Counted from the stretch's first letter, positions 24,892-33,465 are shown. The stretch: DNA of 64,000 bases from Mesorhizobium sp. (GCA_004963905.1 SUGL01000009.1:1-64000); one strand, 5' to 3'. Notes: generated by a model not told the origin, from the letters alone. Translations and numbers: made by a program.

Positions 24892-25955
24892 GCAACGTAC
24901 CTCGCGGCTTCGGGGCGCGGCTGAAGACGGTGCCGCAGCAGCCAGCTGGCCAATTCTGAGACACCTTCGCGCCATGGCACGCGCGCCCGCCAGCCGAGGG
25001 CGGTCTCCAGCTTGCGGGTGTCAGCGACGAAAAAGGGCTGGTCGCCGGTGCGTTCCTGACCGTGGCCCACCACGATGTCGCGCCCGGTCATGACGGCGAT
25101 CTCCGACAACAGCGCGCGCAGGCTGACGGCGTTGTGCGGTCCGCCGCCGAGGTTGAACGCCTGGCCCTTGAGGTCCTCGATCTTGGCCAGCACGCCTCGA
25201 TAGGCGGCAACCGCATCGGACACGTGCAGGATGTCGCGCACCTGTTTGCCGTCGCCGTAGATCGTGATGGGCCGGCCGCTGAGCGCACTCAGCAGAAAAT
25301 GCGCGACCCAGCCCTGGTCCTCGGTGCCGAACTGACGAGGTCCGTAGATGCAGCTCATGCGCAGCACCGCTGTCGGCAGGGCATAGGACTTGGCATAGTC
25401 GAGGACATACTGATCCGCCGCGCCCTTTGAGCAGCCGTATGGCGTGCAGAAGTCGAGCCCGATCGTCTCATCCACTCCATGGATGCGGATGGCGTCATCG
25501 GCGGGTTCGCAGCGATCGTCGGCTTCCCGCACAGCGATCTGGGGCAAGCTGCCATACACCTTGTTGGTGCTGGCGAAGACCACCGGCACGCTCGCCTGGC
25601 GAGCAGCTTCGAGCACGTTGAACGTGCCGTTCAGATTGATATCGAGGTCTTCGGCGGGATCGTGCAGGCTTGTGGTTACAGCTGTCTGCGCGGCCAGATG
25701 GAAGATCGCCCTGGCCGGTGTAAGGACCGAAGCAAGCTTGCTGCGGTCGCGTATATCGACGGTCTGCACGCTAACAAGACTGCCGTGTTTCCGCGCCAGC
25801 CATTCAAGGTTCTGCTCGACGCCGTGACGGCTGAAATTGTCGATGACCAGCACCGGCTCGCCATCCGATAACAGGCTGTCGGCCAGATTTGATCCTATGA
25901 AGCCGCTGCCGCCGATAACGGCCACCGGGGCCTTGTCGCGATGCGGGTGCCTCAT
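24888..25955 (-). CDS. NAD-dependent sugar epimerase/dehydratase (extended SDR)
   Basis: About 355 aa. GGSGFIGSNLADSLL NAD site, DNFSRHGVEQNLEWL, FHLAAQTAVTTSLHDPAEDL, catalytic YGCSK, VLRMSCIYGPRQFGTEDQGW, IYGDGKQVRDILHVSD. The RHG..QNLEWL and RQFGTEDQGWVAHF blocks are like CDP-paratose 2-epimerases (CDP-tyvelose pathway), but the true NDP-sugar cannot be told. Overlaps the next epimerase stop by ATGA. Confidence 0.85.
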   Translation of the reverse strand: MRHPHRDKAPVAVIGGSGFIGSNLADSLLSDGEPVLVIDNFSRHGVEQNLEWLARKHGSLVSVQTVDIRDRSKLASVLTPARAIFHLAAQTAVTTSLHDPAEDLDINLNGTFNVLEAARQASVPVVFASTNKVYGSLPQIAVREADDRCEPADDAIRIHGVDETIGLDFCTPYGCSKGAADQYVLDYAKSYALPTAVLRMSCIYGPRQFGTEDQGWVAHFLLSALSGRPITIYGDGKQVRDILHVSDAVAAYRGVLAKIEDLKGQAFNLGGGPHNAVSLRALLSEIAVMTGRDIVVGHGQERTGDQPFFVADTRKLETALGWRARVPWREGVSELASWLLRHRLQPRPEAARYVA

Positions 25956-27058
25956 GATACCAGCCCCCGCTCTTCGAGCTCGCGCTTCATGTCGCCGCTC
26001 CGATCGATGGCGACGCTGTTGCGAACCCATGCCGCGAATTCATCGAGTGAATTCTCCAGCCCGTGGCCTGGCTCGAAACCGAGCAGCTCGCGCGCTTTGC
26101 CGATATCGGCGAAGCAGTTTCGGATGTCGCCGGAGCGTGCCTTGCCAAGAATTTCGGGCGGCCGCTTCGCAATGCCCATCGCCTCGGCAAGCAAGCGGGC
26201 GACCTCGCTGATTGCGTAGGATCGCCCGCTGCCGATATTGATGGCGTGGCCGGCCGCCTGTCGCTGCTCCAGCGCCAGCCGGAAAGCGCGGGCAACGTCG
26301 CGCACATGGACGAAGTCGCGTCTTTGCTTGCCGTCCTCGAACACCATCGGTCGTTTGCCGTTGGCAAGGCGCGCGGCGAAGTTGGCGAGCACGCCGGTGT
26401 AGGGATTGGCGAGCGCTTGTCCGGCGCCGAAGACGTTGAACAGGCGCAAGGCCACGGCATCGATGTCGTAGGCCTGGCCGAAGATCAGCACCGCACGCTC
26501 CTGAGCATACTTGGTCAGCGCGTAAATCGAAGCGAGATCAGGCCGCTTCTCCTCGTCCGTGGGGACCGGTGACAGGCGTTCGCCGGCCGGCGACAGCAGA
26601 TCCCATTGGCCATTCCTGATATCGCTTGGCTTGCGACGGGCACCGTCGACGCGCCGCCCGTCGCGTGTCTCGTAGAGGCCTTCGCCGTAGATACTCATCG
26701 ACGACGCCACGACAATCCGTTCGACCGGTCTCTTGATCAAAGCCTCCAGCAGCGTCGCGGTGCCGAGATCGTTGGCGCCGACGTAGCGGGCGATCTCGTA
26801 CATGGATTGGCCGACGCCGACCTCGGCAGCGAGATGGATCACGCCGTCGGCATCCGAAAGCGAAGGTGCGATTGCGTCTTGGTCGCGCACATCGCCTTTT
26901 GTCAGCTCGGCGCCAGCCGGGATGGTGATGGCTTCACTGCCGTGTACCTGCTCCAGGAGCGCGTCCAGGATGCGCACCTCATAACCATGTTCGATGAGTT
27001 CCTGGGCGACATGCCGGCCGATAAAACCGCAGCCCCCGGTTACCAGTACACGTTTCAC
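25952..27058 (-). CDS. NAD-dependent nucleotide-sugar epimerase (extended SDR), first gene of run
   Basis: About 368 aa. VLVTGGCGFIGRHVAQELIE, HLAAEVGVGQSMYEIARYVG, SSMSIYGEGLY, catalytic YALTK, LRLFNVFGAGQALANPYTGV, FEDGKQRRDFVHVRDVA. The NPYTGV segment is common in 4-epimerases acting on UDP or dTDP sugars. An internal insertion (RRKPSDIRNGQWDLL) is unusual. Start GTG at 27058 has AAGGAG 5 nt upstream. Heads the eight-gene run and has a candidate stress promoter. Confidence 0.87.
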   Translation of the reverse strand: MKRVLVTGGCGFIGRHVAQELIEHGYEVRILDALLEQVHGSEAITIPAGAELTKGDVRDQDAIAPSLSDADGVIHLAAEVGVGQSMYEIARYVGANDLGTATLLEALIKRPVERIVVASSMSIYGEGLYETRDGRRVDGARRKPSDIRNGQWDLLSPAGERLSPVPTDEEKRPDLASIYALTKYAQERAVLIFGQAYDIDAVALRLFNVFGAGQALANPYTGVLANFAARLANGKRPMVFEDGKQRRDFVHVRDVARAFRLALEQRQAAGHAINIGSGRSYAISEVARLLAEAMGIAKRPPEILGKARSGDIRNCFADIGKARELLGFEPGHGLENSLDEFAAWVRNSVAIDRSGDMKRELEERGLVS

Positions 27059-27092
27059 GATAACTCCTTGCCGATTTGGCATTGGGCTCCCG

Positions 27093-27117
27093 AACTGCGG
27101 GACAAAAGGTTTGTTCC
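27093..27117 (-). promoter_or_regulatory. EcfG-type promoter for the eight-gene glycan run
   Basis: Minus strand GGAAC, 16 nt, AGTT, 34 nt before the GTG of the first epimerase. Back-to-back with the consensus plus-strand element at 27187. Confidence 0.5.
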
Positions 27118-27186
27118 CTGCTTCAACAAAGTTCTCGCTGCCGTGCTTCACCGAACAAAGTGGAGGCTTAGTCGCCGCACAAACTT

Positions 27187-27211
27187 GGAACATTGCCCTT
27201 TGCGCGCCGTT
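27187..27211 (+). promoter_or_regulatory. EcfG-type promoter, consensus match
   Basis: GGAAC, 16-nt spacer, CGTT: the full EcfG consensus. Ends 32 nt before the ATG of the 88-aa gene. Confidence 0.78.
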
Positions 27212-27243
27212 AGGGCCGTCCCCGCGACGAGAAAGGGATAGCC

Positions 27244-27510
27244 ATGTCAGAGGCCAAGACGACCACCAATCACGATGAAATCCGCAGTTGGGTTGAAGAA
27301 AGGGACGGCCGCCCCGCAGTCGTTCGCACGAAAGGCCCAGGCGGCATCCTGCGCATCGACTTCGGCGAGCCGGAGGAGGCGCTCGAACCCATCGGGTGGG
27401 ATGAGTTCTTCCGGATATTCGAGGAAAACGATCTTGCCTTTCTCCACCAGGACGAGGCCGGAGATGGCAGCCGCTTCAACAAGTTCGTCGAGCGCAGCCG
27501 GAAGGGCTGA
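27244..27510 (+). CDS. Small acidic conserved hypothetical protein, stress-regulated
   Basis: An 88-aa soluble protein: TNHDEIRSWVEERDGRPAVV, then GGILRIDFGE, and IGWDEFFRIFEENDLAFLHQ. This DEIR-W-E..G-PA / WDEFF pattern belongs to a short rhizobial family sometimes mislabelled as a glucan branching enzyme fragment; actual function unknown. A perfect EcfG-type promoter precedes it. Confidence 0.8.
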   Translation: MSEAKTTTNHDEIRSWVEERDGRPAVVRTKGPGGILRIDFGEPEEALEPIGWDEFFRIFEENDLAFLHQDEAGDGSRFNKFVERSRKG

Positions 27511-27635
27511 CCCGCGCCGGCATCGGCTGTCGGCCGCCTACAGGATAAAGGGTGCTACCGGCAGCCGGCGTTTGCCGCAGCCAAACTGCGCACCACGTTG
27601 TGTTCAAGACTTTGAGACCGGAGGCAGCCCCTGCC

Positions 27636-27661
27636 GGAACCATTTTCGAAATTCGGCCGTT
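27636..27661 (+). promoter_or_regulatory. EcfG-type promoter, consensus match
   Basis: GGAAC, 17-nt spacer, CGTT, ending 25 nt before the ATG at 27687. Confidence 0.75.
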
Positions 27662-27686
27662 CCGGCGTGAGTGCGCAGGATCCGTC

Positions 27687-27926
27687 ATGGGACTGTTTTC
27701 CGATCTGAACAAGAAGCTCGCCGAGAACATCTACACGCACGGCAGTTACCTGACCGATCCGAGCGCCGATCTGCCGCGGCGGGTCGAGGAGACGGTCGAT
27801 CTCCTCATGCCGTTCATCCAGCCGGAGGCGCGCGAGGAGGTGAGGCTACAGATTCTAGGCGTCATCCACGAGCACTTATACGATGAGCCCGAGCTTGGAT
27901 CGGAAAATCCAGCCGCCGGGGATTGA
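27687..27926 (+). CDS. Small conserved hypothetical protein (79 aa)
   Basis: Starts MGLFSDLNKKLAENIYTHGS and continues with PRRVEETVDLLMPFIQPEAR, then HEHLYDEPELG. Soluble, mostly helical, acidic C-terminus. Not recognised. The ATG is preceded by AGGAT and the consensus promoter; an earlier in-frame start at 27552 would place the promoter inside the gene and is rejected. Likely a general-stress protein by regulation only. Confidence 0.7.
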   Translation: MGLFSDLNKKLAENIYTHGSYLTDPSADLPRRVEETVDLLMPFIQPEAREEVRLQILGVIHEHLYDEPELGSENPAAGD

Positions 27927-28216
27927 GAGCTCGTTCTTGCAACGATCGACTGCGTGTGTCCGGCAGCGGCTCGGCTGATCGATCCGCGCCTGTGCCGAAC
28001 CCCGCCATCTTCATCCAGCCTGCTGCGCAGGGTTGACAGCCGGTTCTGGTGATCACCCACCGGTAGCCCGCCGGTCGGCGGATCCCCCAAAAGGCCCTGG
28101 CCGCGAACAGCTGGATGGCTTTGCTTCCTCTTTCGACACGCTCGGAGGCGAAGGGGAAGGGGCAGCCCCCTGCGGTCAGCTAGGGCGAGCCGCAGCGGTC
28201 CGAACGGACCTCGGCG

Positions 28217-28447
28217 CTAGCTGACGTCAACGACTTTTCGTTTCTTCCTCCTCGACGGCGGCTTGGCTTTTGCAGCGACAGGACGCGGCTTTCCCACCGA
28301 CATGGCGGCGAGACGCTCATCGCGCAGCCGGGCCGTCTTTGCCTCGCGTGCCAGGCGTTCCGTTTCGAGCAGTGCACGCGCCGTGATCGAGGTGCGTTCA
28401 CGCCTTTCCCTGTTATCTTCCGCTCGGTCACGGTCATTCCAAACCAT
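28217..28447 (-). CDS. Small basic protein of unknown function (76 aa)
   Basis: Begins MVWNDRDRAEDNRERRERTS; a helical centre (ARALLETERLAREAKTARLR) and a Lys/Arg-rich tail (PPSRRKKRKVVDVS) suggest nucleic-acid or membrane-surface binding. No known domain. The frame is open far upstream, but the EcfG-type promoter 21 nt before this ATG fixes the likely start. Ribosome site is poor (GGTGG adjacent to the ATG). Confidence 0.5.
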   Translation of the reverse strand: MVWNDRDRAEDNRERRERTSITARALLETERLAREAKTARLRDERLAAMSVGKPRPVAAKAKPPSRRKKRKVVDVS

Positions 28448-28467
28448 CCACCGTTGCAGGCGTATCC

Positions 28468-28492
28468 AACTTGCCCGACGGCCTGTTGTTCC
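28468..28492 (-). promoter_or_regulatory. EcfG-type promoter for the 76-aa basic protein
   Basis: Minus strand GGAAC, 16 nt, AGTT, 20 nt before the ATG. Confidence 0.5.
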
Positions 28493-28594
28493 GAACGACT
28501 TTGGCTGTGGCGCCGGTTCTGCATGGAGTGTGTGGCGAATTCGAATATGCCGGGCGCAGCCCTTGTCGGAAGCTCGATGTTTCCGCGTTCCGCA

Positions 28595-28619
28595 GGAACA
28601 TCGATGCCGCCTGTCGGTT
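28595..28619 (+). promoter_or_regulatory. Possible EcfG-type promoter upstream of the AI-2E family permease
   Basis: GGAAC, 16 nt, GGTT, about 160 nt before the permease ATG. The whole 28448-28781 stretch has no convincing gene and seems to be a divergent promoter region. Confidence 0.4.
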
Positions 28620-28781
28620 CGGTACGCGGCGGCATCGTGATCGTGTCCCGGTCGGGGTCGCTCATTTTCGACAAAGCCGGGCCGGCGACTCCGGCGGGCC
28701 TGTCGTTCTGTCGGCGCCAGGATCTCGACAGGATCGATGAACCGCAAAGGAGCGACCAAGTCGTAACAGCAAAAGCCAGGC

Positions 28782-29984
28782 ATGAGCACCAACAGCGGAT
28801 CACAAAGGAGCGCGTCTACACCAAAAATGCAGGCAAAGATTTCAATACCGAACGGACGACCTGAGCTCGAGCAGTCGTCATCGGCTGCTGCGGGCAAAAC
28901 TGAGCCCAATGCGCAGCCAGCCACAGGCACGCACGCAACGCGATTGTTGCGGATGGTGACATTCTTCACAGGTGGCCTCTTCCTTCTGGCGATCCTGGCC
29001 GCATCGTTCGCGGCGAGCGCCATCGTGCTTCCGATCGTGCTTGCCGTCGTCCTCAAGTTGCTACTGCAGCCCGTCGTCAGCCTGCTGGAACGCTTCTTTG
29101 TGCCCAGAGCCCTGGGAGCGATCTTGCCGATCGCCCTGGTGGTCGCGATCTTGGTCGGACTTGTGGCCGCCTTGTCCGAGCCCGCGGCGACATGGGCTCA
29201 GAAGCTGCCCCAGGGCGTGCCGAGGCTGGAGGCGCATTTGGCGGTTCTGAGCGGTCCGATGCACAAGTTGCAAGGCGCCCTCCAGGTCGCGGAGGAAATC
29301 GCAAACGCGCCCCCGCAAGGGCGCACCACAGTAGCGGTACGCAGCGATCTCGGTCTTGCCGGGGCATTGTTCGCCGGGACAAAAGCCGTTCTGGACGGGT
29401 TGTTCACGACCGTCCTGGTGCTTTATTTTCTCCTGCTGTCGGGCGACACCTTCCTTCGGCGTCTGGTCGAGGTCCTGCCGAATTTCCGCGACAAGCGACA
29501 GGCCGTCGAGATCTTCCAGCAGATCGAAGGCGACATATCCATGTATCTGCTGACCATAACGGTCATGAATACCGCCGTTGGCATCGCCACCGCCGGAGTG
29601 ATGTATCTATGCGGGATCGGCGACGTGCTGTTGTGGGGAACCACGGCGTTTCTGCTCAATTACGTGCCGTTCTTGGGTCCTCTCTTCGGAGTTGGTATTT
29701 TTCTCTTGGTAGGGTTGCTCGGGTTTGACAATCTGTGGTGGGCGCTGCTTCCGCCGGCGCTGTATTTTCTGGTTCATTTCATCGAAGGAGAGACGCTCAC
29801 GCCTCTCCTTCTGGCGCACCGCTTCACCTTGAATCCCGTTCTTGTCGTCCTGTCATTGATATTCTGGTTTTGGATGTGGGGGGCACCGGGAGCACTTTTG
29901 GCGTTCCCGCTGCTCGCCATCCTCAAGATCGTTTCCGACCGGCTGTCTTCGCTGAGAGCTTTGGGCCATTTCCTTGAAAAGTAA
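28782..29984 (+). CDS. AI-2E family transporter (PerM/YdiK-like membrane protein)
   Basis: A 400-aa protein with a 50-residue hydrophilic N-terminus and about eight helices. Blocks typical of the family: AIVLPIVLAVVLKLLLQPVV near the first helices, VLVLYFLLLSGDTFLRRLVE, NYVPFLGPLFGVGIFLLVGL, LVHFIEGETLTPLLLAHRFT with the conserved E-x4-TP, and LNPVLVVLSLIFWFWMWG. Members export small molecules or act as Na+/H+ or autoinducer exporters; substrate unknown. A second in-frame ATG (MQAKIS) lies 15 codons in. Confidence 0.87.
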   Translation: MSTNSGSQRSASTPKMQAKISIPNGRPELEQSSSAAAGKTEPNAQPATGTHATRLLRMVTFFTGGLFLLAILAASFAASAIVLPIVLAVVLKLLLQPVVSLLERFFVPRALGAILPIALVVAILVGLVAALSEPAATWAQKLPQGVPRLEAHLAVLSGPMHKLQGALQVAEEIANAPPQGRTTVAVRSDLGLAGALFAGTKAVLDGLFTTVLVLYFLLLSGDTFLRRLVEVLPNFRDKRQAVEIFQQIEGDISMYLLTITVMNTAVGIATAGVMYLCGIGDVLLWGTTAFLLNYVPFLGPLFGVGIFLLVGLLGFDNLWWALLPPALYFLVHFIEGETLTPLLLAHRFTLNPVLVVLSLIFWFWMWGAPGALLAFPLLAILKIVSDRLSSLRALGHFLEK

Positions 29985-30267
29985 TGAGGCTAAATGACTG
30001 CTGCCAAGGCGTCATCTGGCATCGCATTCGAGCCATACTCAGGCTGAAATCGATGTGATCGCGGTCGTGCGGGGAGTGAGGGCCTTCACGCTGCTGCACC
30101 GGTCAAGGCCCCCCAAATTTCCGGCGCAAAGCTCTTCGCCCACAGCCGAACCGCAGGGGACGGTCTATCCTCCGTCATCGTGCCATTTCCGGTCCTTCGT
30201 CTCGCGCAAAAGCCGCACGATCGCATCGACTGGGGACGGATCGTTCGCCGGATGTGATCCGGGAGGC

Positions 30268-30350
30268 AAAGTTGTGACTCTGGCCCTTCGGATCAATTGG
30301 AATTTCAGGCAATTTTTTTAGCGAGATATTAAAGACCCAAAGTTGTGACT
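30268..30350 (+). repeat. Direct repeat AAAGTTGTGACT, two copies 71 bp apart (start to start)
   Basis: Exact 12-nt copies at 30268-30279 and 30339-30350 in non-coding DNA. May be a tandem regulator site or a duplication scar. Confidence 0.6.
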
Positions 30351-30500
30351 TTCCCGAGAAGGTTTTCAAGGCGCGGTTTTCGACCTGCAAGAATAGGTTC
30401 GGTGGCGCTTCGGCCGAGCAAGTCCATCTCGCGACGCACCAGCTATTCAAACGGCTGTGAACCGTGCTTCGAAATCAAGCCAAAAGCAAGGTCTGTACCT

Positions 30501-30542
30501 AGCAGAAATAATGCACTGAAATCCCATTTAATTTCGTTTGAC
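30501..30542 (+). promoter_or_regulatory. 42-bp LysR-regulon block, copy A
   Basis: Contains AATGC at 30510-30514 and TTTCGTTTG near the right end. Aligned without gaps it is identical to copy B at 30 of 42 positions. It points toward the operon starting at 30666, ending 123 nt before it. Confidence 0.6.
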
Positions 30543-30665
30543 GAACAGAACTGTCCCCTGCTTGCTAGCAGGGCGCGAACAGGCCGTGCCAGCAACTAAA
30601 ATCGCATTTTTTTGCCGGTCTTGCAGATTTCGGCCATCGCGATTCTGATTCAACAAGGAGTTATC

Positions 30666-31082
30666 GTGGTGAAAAAGCTTGCCCTCGCAGTAGTCGTGAC
30701 AATGGCCAGTTCGTCTTGCGCTATGGCGGCGAATGAGGTCACAAAGTCTCCGCCAGCTGCTCCTTACGAACAGGTCAGCAAGCTCGTGAAATTGCCCGAC
30801 TTCCTCCCCGGCATGGGCGAGCTCTTCGTTGACCCGACTACATTGCCGGCGGGTCCGTTCCTTGCCTACGACCACCATGGCAAGCTCGTCAGCACCATTT
30901 ACATGCTACCGATCAAGGAACTCAGTCCGGACAAGCGTTTTGACAACCTCGCGGCGCCCGGAGGCAATGTCGACCATGTCGACGTCTACTACAACGCTGG
31001 CCATCCTGGGGTCCCAGAGCCACATGTCCACGTCGTGCTGTGGCATGTCCCGGTCGCTGACGAAGCGCGGGTCGCGAAATGA
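30666..31082 (+). CDS. Secreted TTHB210-like (DUF5602) domain protein
   Basis: About 138 aa. Signal peptide (KKLALAVVVTMASSSCAMA, cleavage after AMA). Mature part: LPDFLPGMGELFVDPTTLPA, GPFLAYDHHGKLVSTIYMLP, DHVDVYYNAGHPGVPEPHVH and VLWHVP. Periplasmic. The His-rich end (HPGVPEPHVHV) looks metal-binding. The pattern agrees with what I recall as the TTHB210-like family, whose function is unknown. GTG start with AAGGAG upstream. First gene of an operon with a cupredoxin; regulated, by inference, through block A. Confidence 0.7.
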   Translation: MVKKLALAVVVTMASSSCAMAANEVTKSPPAAPYEQVSKLVKLPDFLPGMGELFVDPTTLPAGPFLAYDHHGKLVSTIYMLPIKELSPDKRFDNLAAPGGNVDHVDVYYNAGHPGVPEPHVHVVLWHVPVADEARVAK

Positions 31083-31600
31083 GCCTCACACGCCGTGAGA
31101 TACTGGGCGCGGGCGGCGGTCTCGCCGCCCTCTCGCTTTCTTCTTTGGCGGTGTGGGCCGGCGAGATCGTCGAAATCGAAATGCAAGGGCGCGACGACGG
31201 TTCACACGTCTGGTTCGACCCGATCGGAATTCTGATCAAACCAGGTCAAACGGTGCGCTGGACCAATCTCAATCCTGGCAATTCGCACACGACGACGGCG
31301 TATAGTCCGGCAAACTTCGGGCGGCCTTTTCGAATGCCCAAGGCAGCGAAATCGTGGGACTCCGACTATCTCCTGCCTAACGAGACCTTTTCGGTTACCT
31401 TCGCCGAACAGGGTGTCTATGACTATTTCTGCATTCCGCATGAGCATGCTGGAATGGTCGGCCGCATCATTGTCGGCGCACCCGAGACGAACGGCTGGAC
31501 TAAACTTGCCGGGGCGAACGGCGACCTCCCGGAGGAGGCCCTCAAGGCGTTTCCGACCGTCGAAGACATCATGGCGAAAGGGATCGTCCGGCATGCCTAG
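31079..31600 (+). CDS. Tat-exported cupredoxin (plastocyanin-like)
   Basis: A 173-aa protein. Twin-arginine leader SLTRREILGAGGGLAALSL. Cupredoxin fold with type 1 copper ligands visible: His in NPGNSHTTTAY and the loop FCIPHEHAGM (Cys, His, Met). A 35-residue tail follows. It should shuttle electrons in the periplasm. ATGA overlap with the previous gene. A partner could be the GMC dehydrogenase or the oxidase; neither is proven. Confidence 0.87.
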   Translation: MSLTRREILGAGGGLAALSLSSLAVWAGEIVEIEMQGRDDGSHVWFDPIGILIKPGQTVRWTNLNPGNSHTTTAYSPANFGRPFRMPKAAKSWDSDYLLPNETFSVTFAEQGVYDYFCIPHEHAGMVGRIIVGAPETNGWTKLAGANGDLPEEALKAFPTVEDIMAKGIVRHA

Positions 31601-31607
31601 GCCATGC

Positions 31608-32570
31608 ATGACAGATACAACTATCAGTGACGGGAGAACCGAACACGACGATGCGAGCAGGAGCACGAGTTCCTGGCCGTCGTCAGTTATCGATCGATTG
31701 GGGGCGACCTTCATGGCGGGAAATATTTTTCCGAGCGAGACTCAATCACCATCCCACATGGAGCACGACGAGAGCGCTCATGTGTCGGAGATGCCTCTCG
31801 GAGTTCGAACTGCTGCCCAACAACGTGAGCGTGCGACGCATCGGCTTGCCGCTATGGGCGAGATGACTGGCGGCATTGCCCACGATTTCAGAAACCTCCT
31901 GGCGGTAATCGAATCCGGCCTGAGGCTTGCCGAGAAACGAGCCGACGAGCCCGAGAGAGTGCGGGCCTACATTGCGGCGGCGCGGGAAGGGATCGCTCGG
32001 GGGATCGAGCTGACCTCTCAGCTGCTCGCCTTCGCAAAGCATCAGGAACTCGATGCCCACGCCGGCGACTTGAATGAGTTCCTGAGGTCTTTCGAGCCTT
32101 TTCTCAGGTATGGCGCGGGACCAGACGTCAACGTCAAGCTCGAACTTGGTTCCGATATCCCGCACTGCCTGATCGATCCCGCATTTTTAGACGCAGCCGT
32201 GCTCAATCTCGTCATCAATGCGCGCGACGCCATGCCAAATGGCGGCGAGATCCGGGTCATCACCGGGCGATGGGTGCAGGCGACCGCGTCACCTGATCCG
32301 CCCGGGCCGGGAACCTACGCATACGTTCGCGTCAAAGACAACGGTTGCGGCATGCCTTCGGAGGTTCTGAAAAAGGCATTCGATCCCTTCTTCACGACAA
32401 AGGGCGAGAAGGGCACAGGAATAGGACTGTCGCACGTGCAGGCATTGGCGCAGATGGTTGGCGGCCAGATCCGCATCGCGAGCGAACGGGGTGTTGGAAC
32501 AACAGTCGACCTACTATTCCCGTCAATCCAACCGGAGGCCGACGCTTCGTCAAGAATGCCTATGGATTGA
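31608..32570 (+). CDS. Soluble sensor histidine kinase
   Basis: About 320 aa. A 90-residue N-terminus with no recognised sensor domain is followed by the H-box MGEMTGGIAHDFRNLLAVIE, N-box VLNLVINARDAMPNGGEIRV, G1 VKDNGCGM, F-box KKAFDPFFTTK and G2 GTGIGLSHVQALA. No membrane helix. No response regulator is adjacent, so its target is elsewhere. Start uncertain; ATG at 31608 is the first after the cupredoxin stop. Its 3' end overlaps the convergent LysR gene by 11 nt. Confidence 0.8.
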   Translation: MTDTTISDGRTEHDDASRSTSSWPSSVIDRLGATFMAGNIFPSETQSPSHMEHDESAHVSEMPLGVRTAAQQRERATHRLAAMGEMTGGIAHDFRNLLAVIESGLRLAEKRADEPERVRAYIAAAREGIARGIELTSQLLAFAKHQELDAHAGDLNEFLRSFEPFLRYGAGPDVNVKLELGSDIPHCLIDPAFLDAAVLNLVINARDAMPNGGEIRVITGRWVQATASPDPPGPGTYAYVRVKDNGCGMPSEVLKKAFDPFFTTKGEKGTGIGLSHVQALAQMVGGQIRIASERGVGTTVDLLFPSIQPEADASSRMPMD

Positions 32571-33414
32571 CGTCGCCGCCTACAACGGCATGCAGCCCCG
32601 CCAAGGCAGGACCTGCCACGCTCTCATCGGCATTTGCGGACTGCACCGCATAGACCGGATAGGAGAACTGCGGCATTTCGGGTACGAGGCGAAGCCGCCC
32701 CGCGGCAATGTGGGACAGAACGACGCTCATCCTGAAATACCCGGAGCCGCCAGCCGCAAGAATGTAGCTGAGCGCGAGCGGACCGAGATCAAAATAAAGA
32801 TCCGGCGCGGCCTCCGGAAAGTTGATCCCATGGTGAAGCGTGAAATCCGGTCCCCAGTCCATATACACATAGTCTGACCTGTCCGGCAGATGTGCTTCTT
32901 CGAGATCCGTCGTTACGAGCACCAGTTTCTCTTCCGTGAGCAAGTCGATCTTCAGGCCGGGCCTATGCTGCGGCGCGTACATGATTGCTATGTCGACAGT
33001 TCCGGACGCTACTTGATTGATCAAATCCTGGGGCACGTCGACGTGCACCCGAAGCGCAATATCCTGAAGCGAGCGGCGCATCCACCGGACCCAATCGAGC
33101 AGAAGGGGTTGCGCAAGGCTGACTTCGCTGCCGACCGTTAGAACGGCCCGACGTCCCGGAGGCACGGCAACCTGATGAAGTGTGCGTTGCCATAACTGGA
33201 CGAACATCGGCGCGTGGCGCAGGAACTGCTCCCCAGCCGGTGTGAGCGAGGCCCCGCCTTTATGCCGGACAAAAAGCGACCGGCCCAGCTGCTGCTCAAG
33301 ACTGCGGATACGCGCGCTCACGGTCGTCTGCGCGACGTTGAGCCGCTCCGAAGCCCGAATGAAACTTCCGGTCGAAACGATCTCGATGAAAGTACGGGCA
33401 AGCTCGATATCCAT
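32560..33414 (-). CDS. LysR-family transcriptional regulator 1
   Basis: A 284-aa LysR regulator: N-terminal winged helix MDIELARTFIEIVSTGSFIR, RLNVAQTTVSARIRSLEQQL and LFVRHKGGASLTPAGEQFL, then the effector domain. It is clearly paralogous to the LysR at 48288: both have DIxxARTF, a YVYxDWGP segment and LGPLxLSYILxAGGxGYF in the effector domain. Divergent from the subunit 3/GMC operon, with block B only 10 nt before its ATG, so it probably represses itself and activates the GMC operon. Confidence 0.9.
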   Translation of the reverse strand: MDIELARTFIEIVSTGSFIRASERLNVAQTTVSARIRSLEQQLGRSLFVRHKGGASLTPAGEQFLRHAPMFVQLWQRTLHQVAVPPGRRAVLTVGSEVSLAQPLLLDWVRWMRRSLQDIALRVHVDVPQDLINQVASGTVDIAIMYAPQHRPGLKIDLLTEEKLVLVTTDLEEAHLPDRSDYVYMDWGPDFTLHHGINFPEAAPDLYFDLGPLALSYILAAGGSGYFRMSVVLSHIAAGRLRLVPEMPQFSYPVYAVQSANADESVAGPALAGLHAVVGGDVNP

Positions 33415-33423
33415 GAGCGAGAT

Positions 33424-33465
33424 AGCATAAAAATTGCGTTCAAATGTCAATCAAATTCGTTTGCC
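33424..33465 (+). promoter_or_regulatory. 42-bp LysR-regulon block, copy B
   Basis: Carries CATAAAAATTGC on the left and AAATTCGTTTGCC on the right, and lies between LysR1 and the divergent dehydrogenase operon. 33 of 42 positions match copy C without gaps. CAAA-N4-TTTG inside it is a short inverted repeat. Confidence 0.7.

Larger units (their letters stand above)
29985..30665 (+). other. 680-bp non-coding stretch with a 12-bp direct repeat and a LysR-type operator
   Basis: No frame with coding character was seen on either strand. It holds two copies of AAAGTTGTGACT (30268 and 30339), an A/T-rich patch around 30310-30335, and the 42-bp regulatory block at 30501. The right half is the promoter region of the cupredoxin operon; the rest is unexplained. 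Confidence 0.5.

Noticed and set aside
23689-24924. 411-aa plus-strand frame opposite the radical SAM gene
   Set aside because: Composition is that of an antisense frame in high-GC DNA; no motif, while the opposite strand has a complete radical SAM protein.
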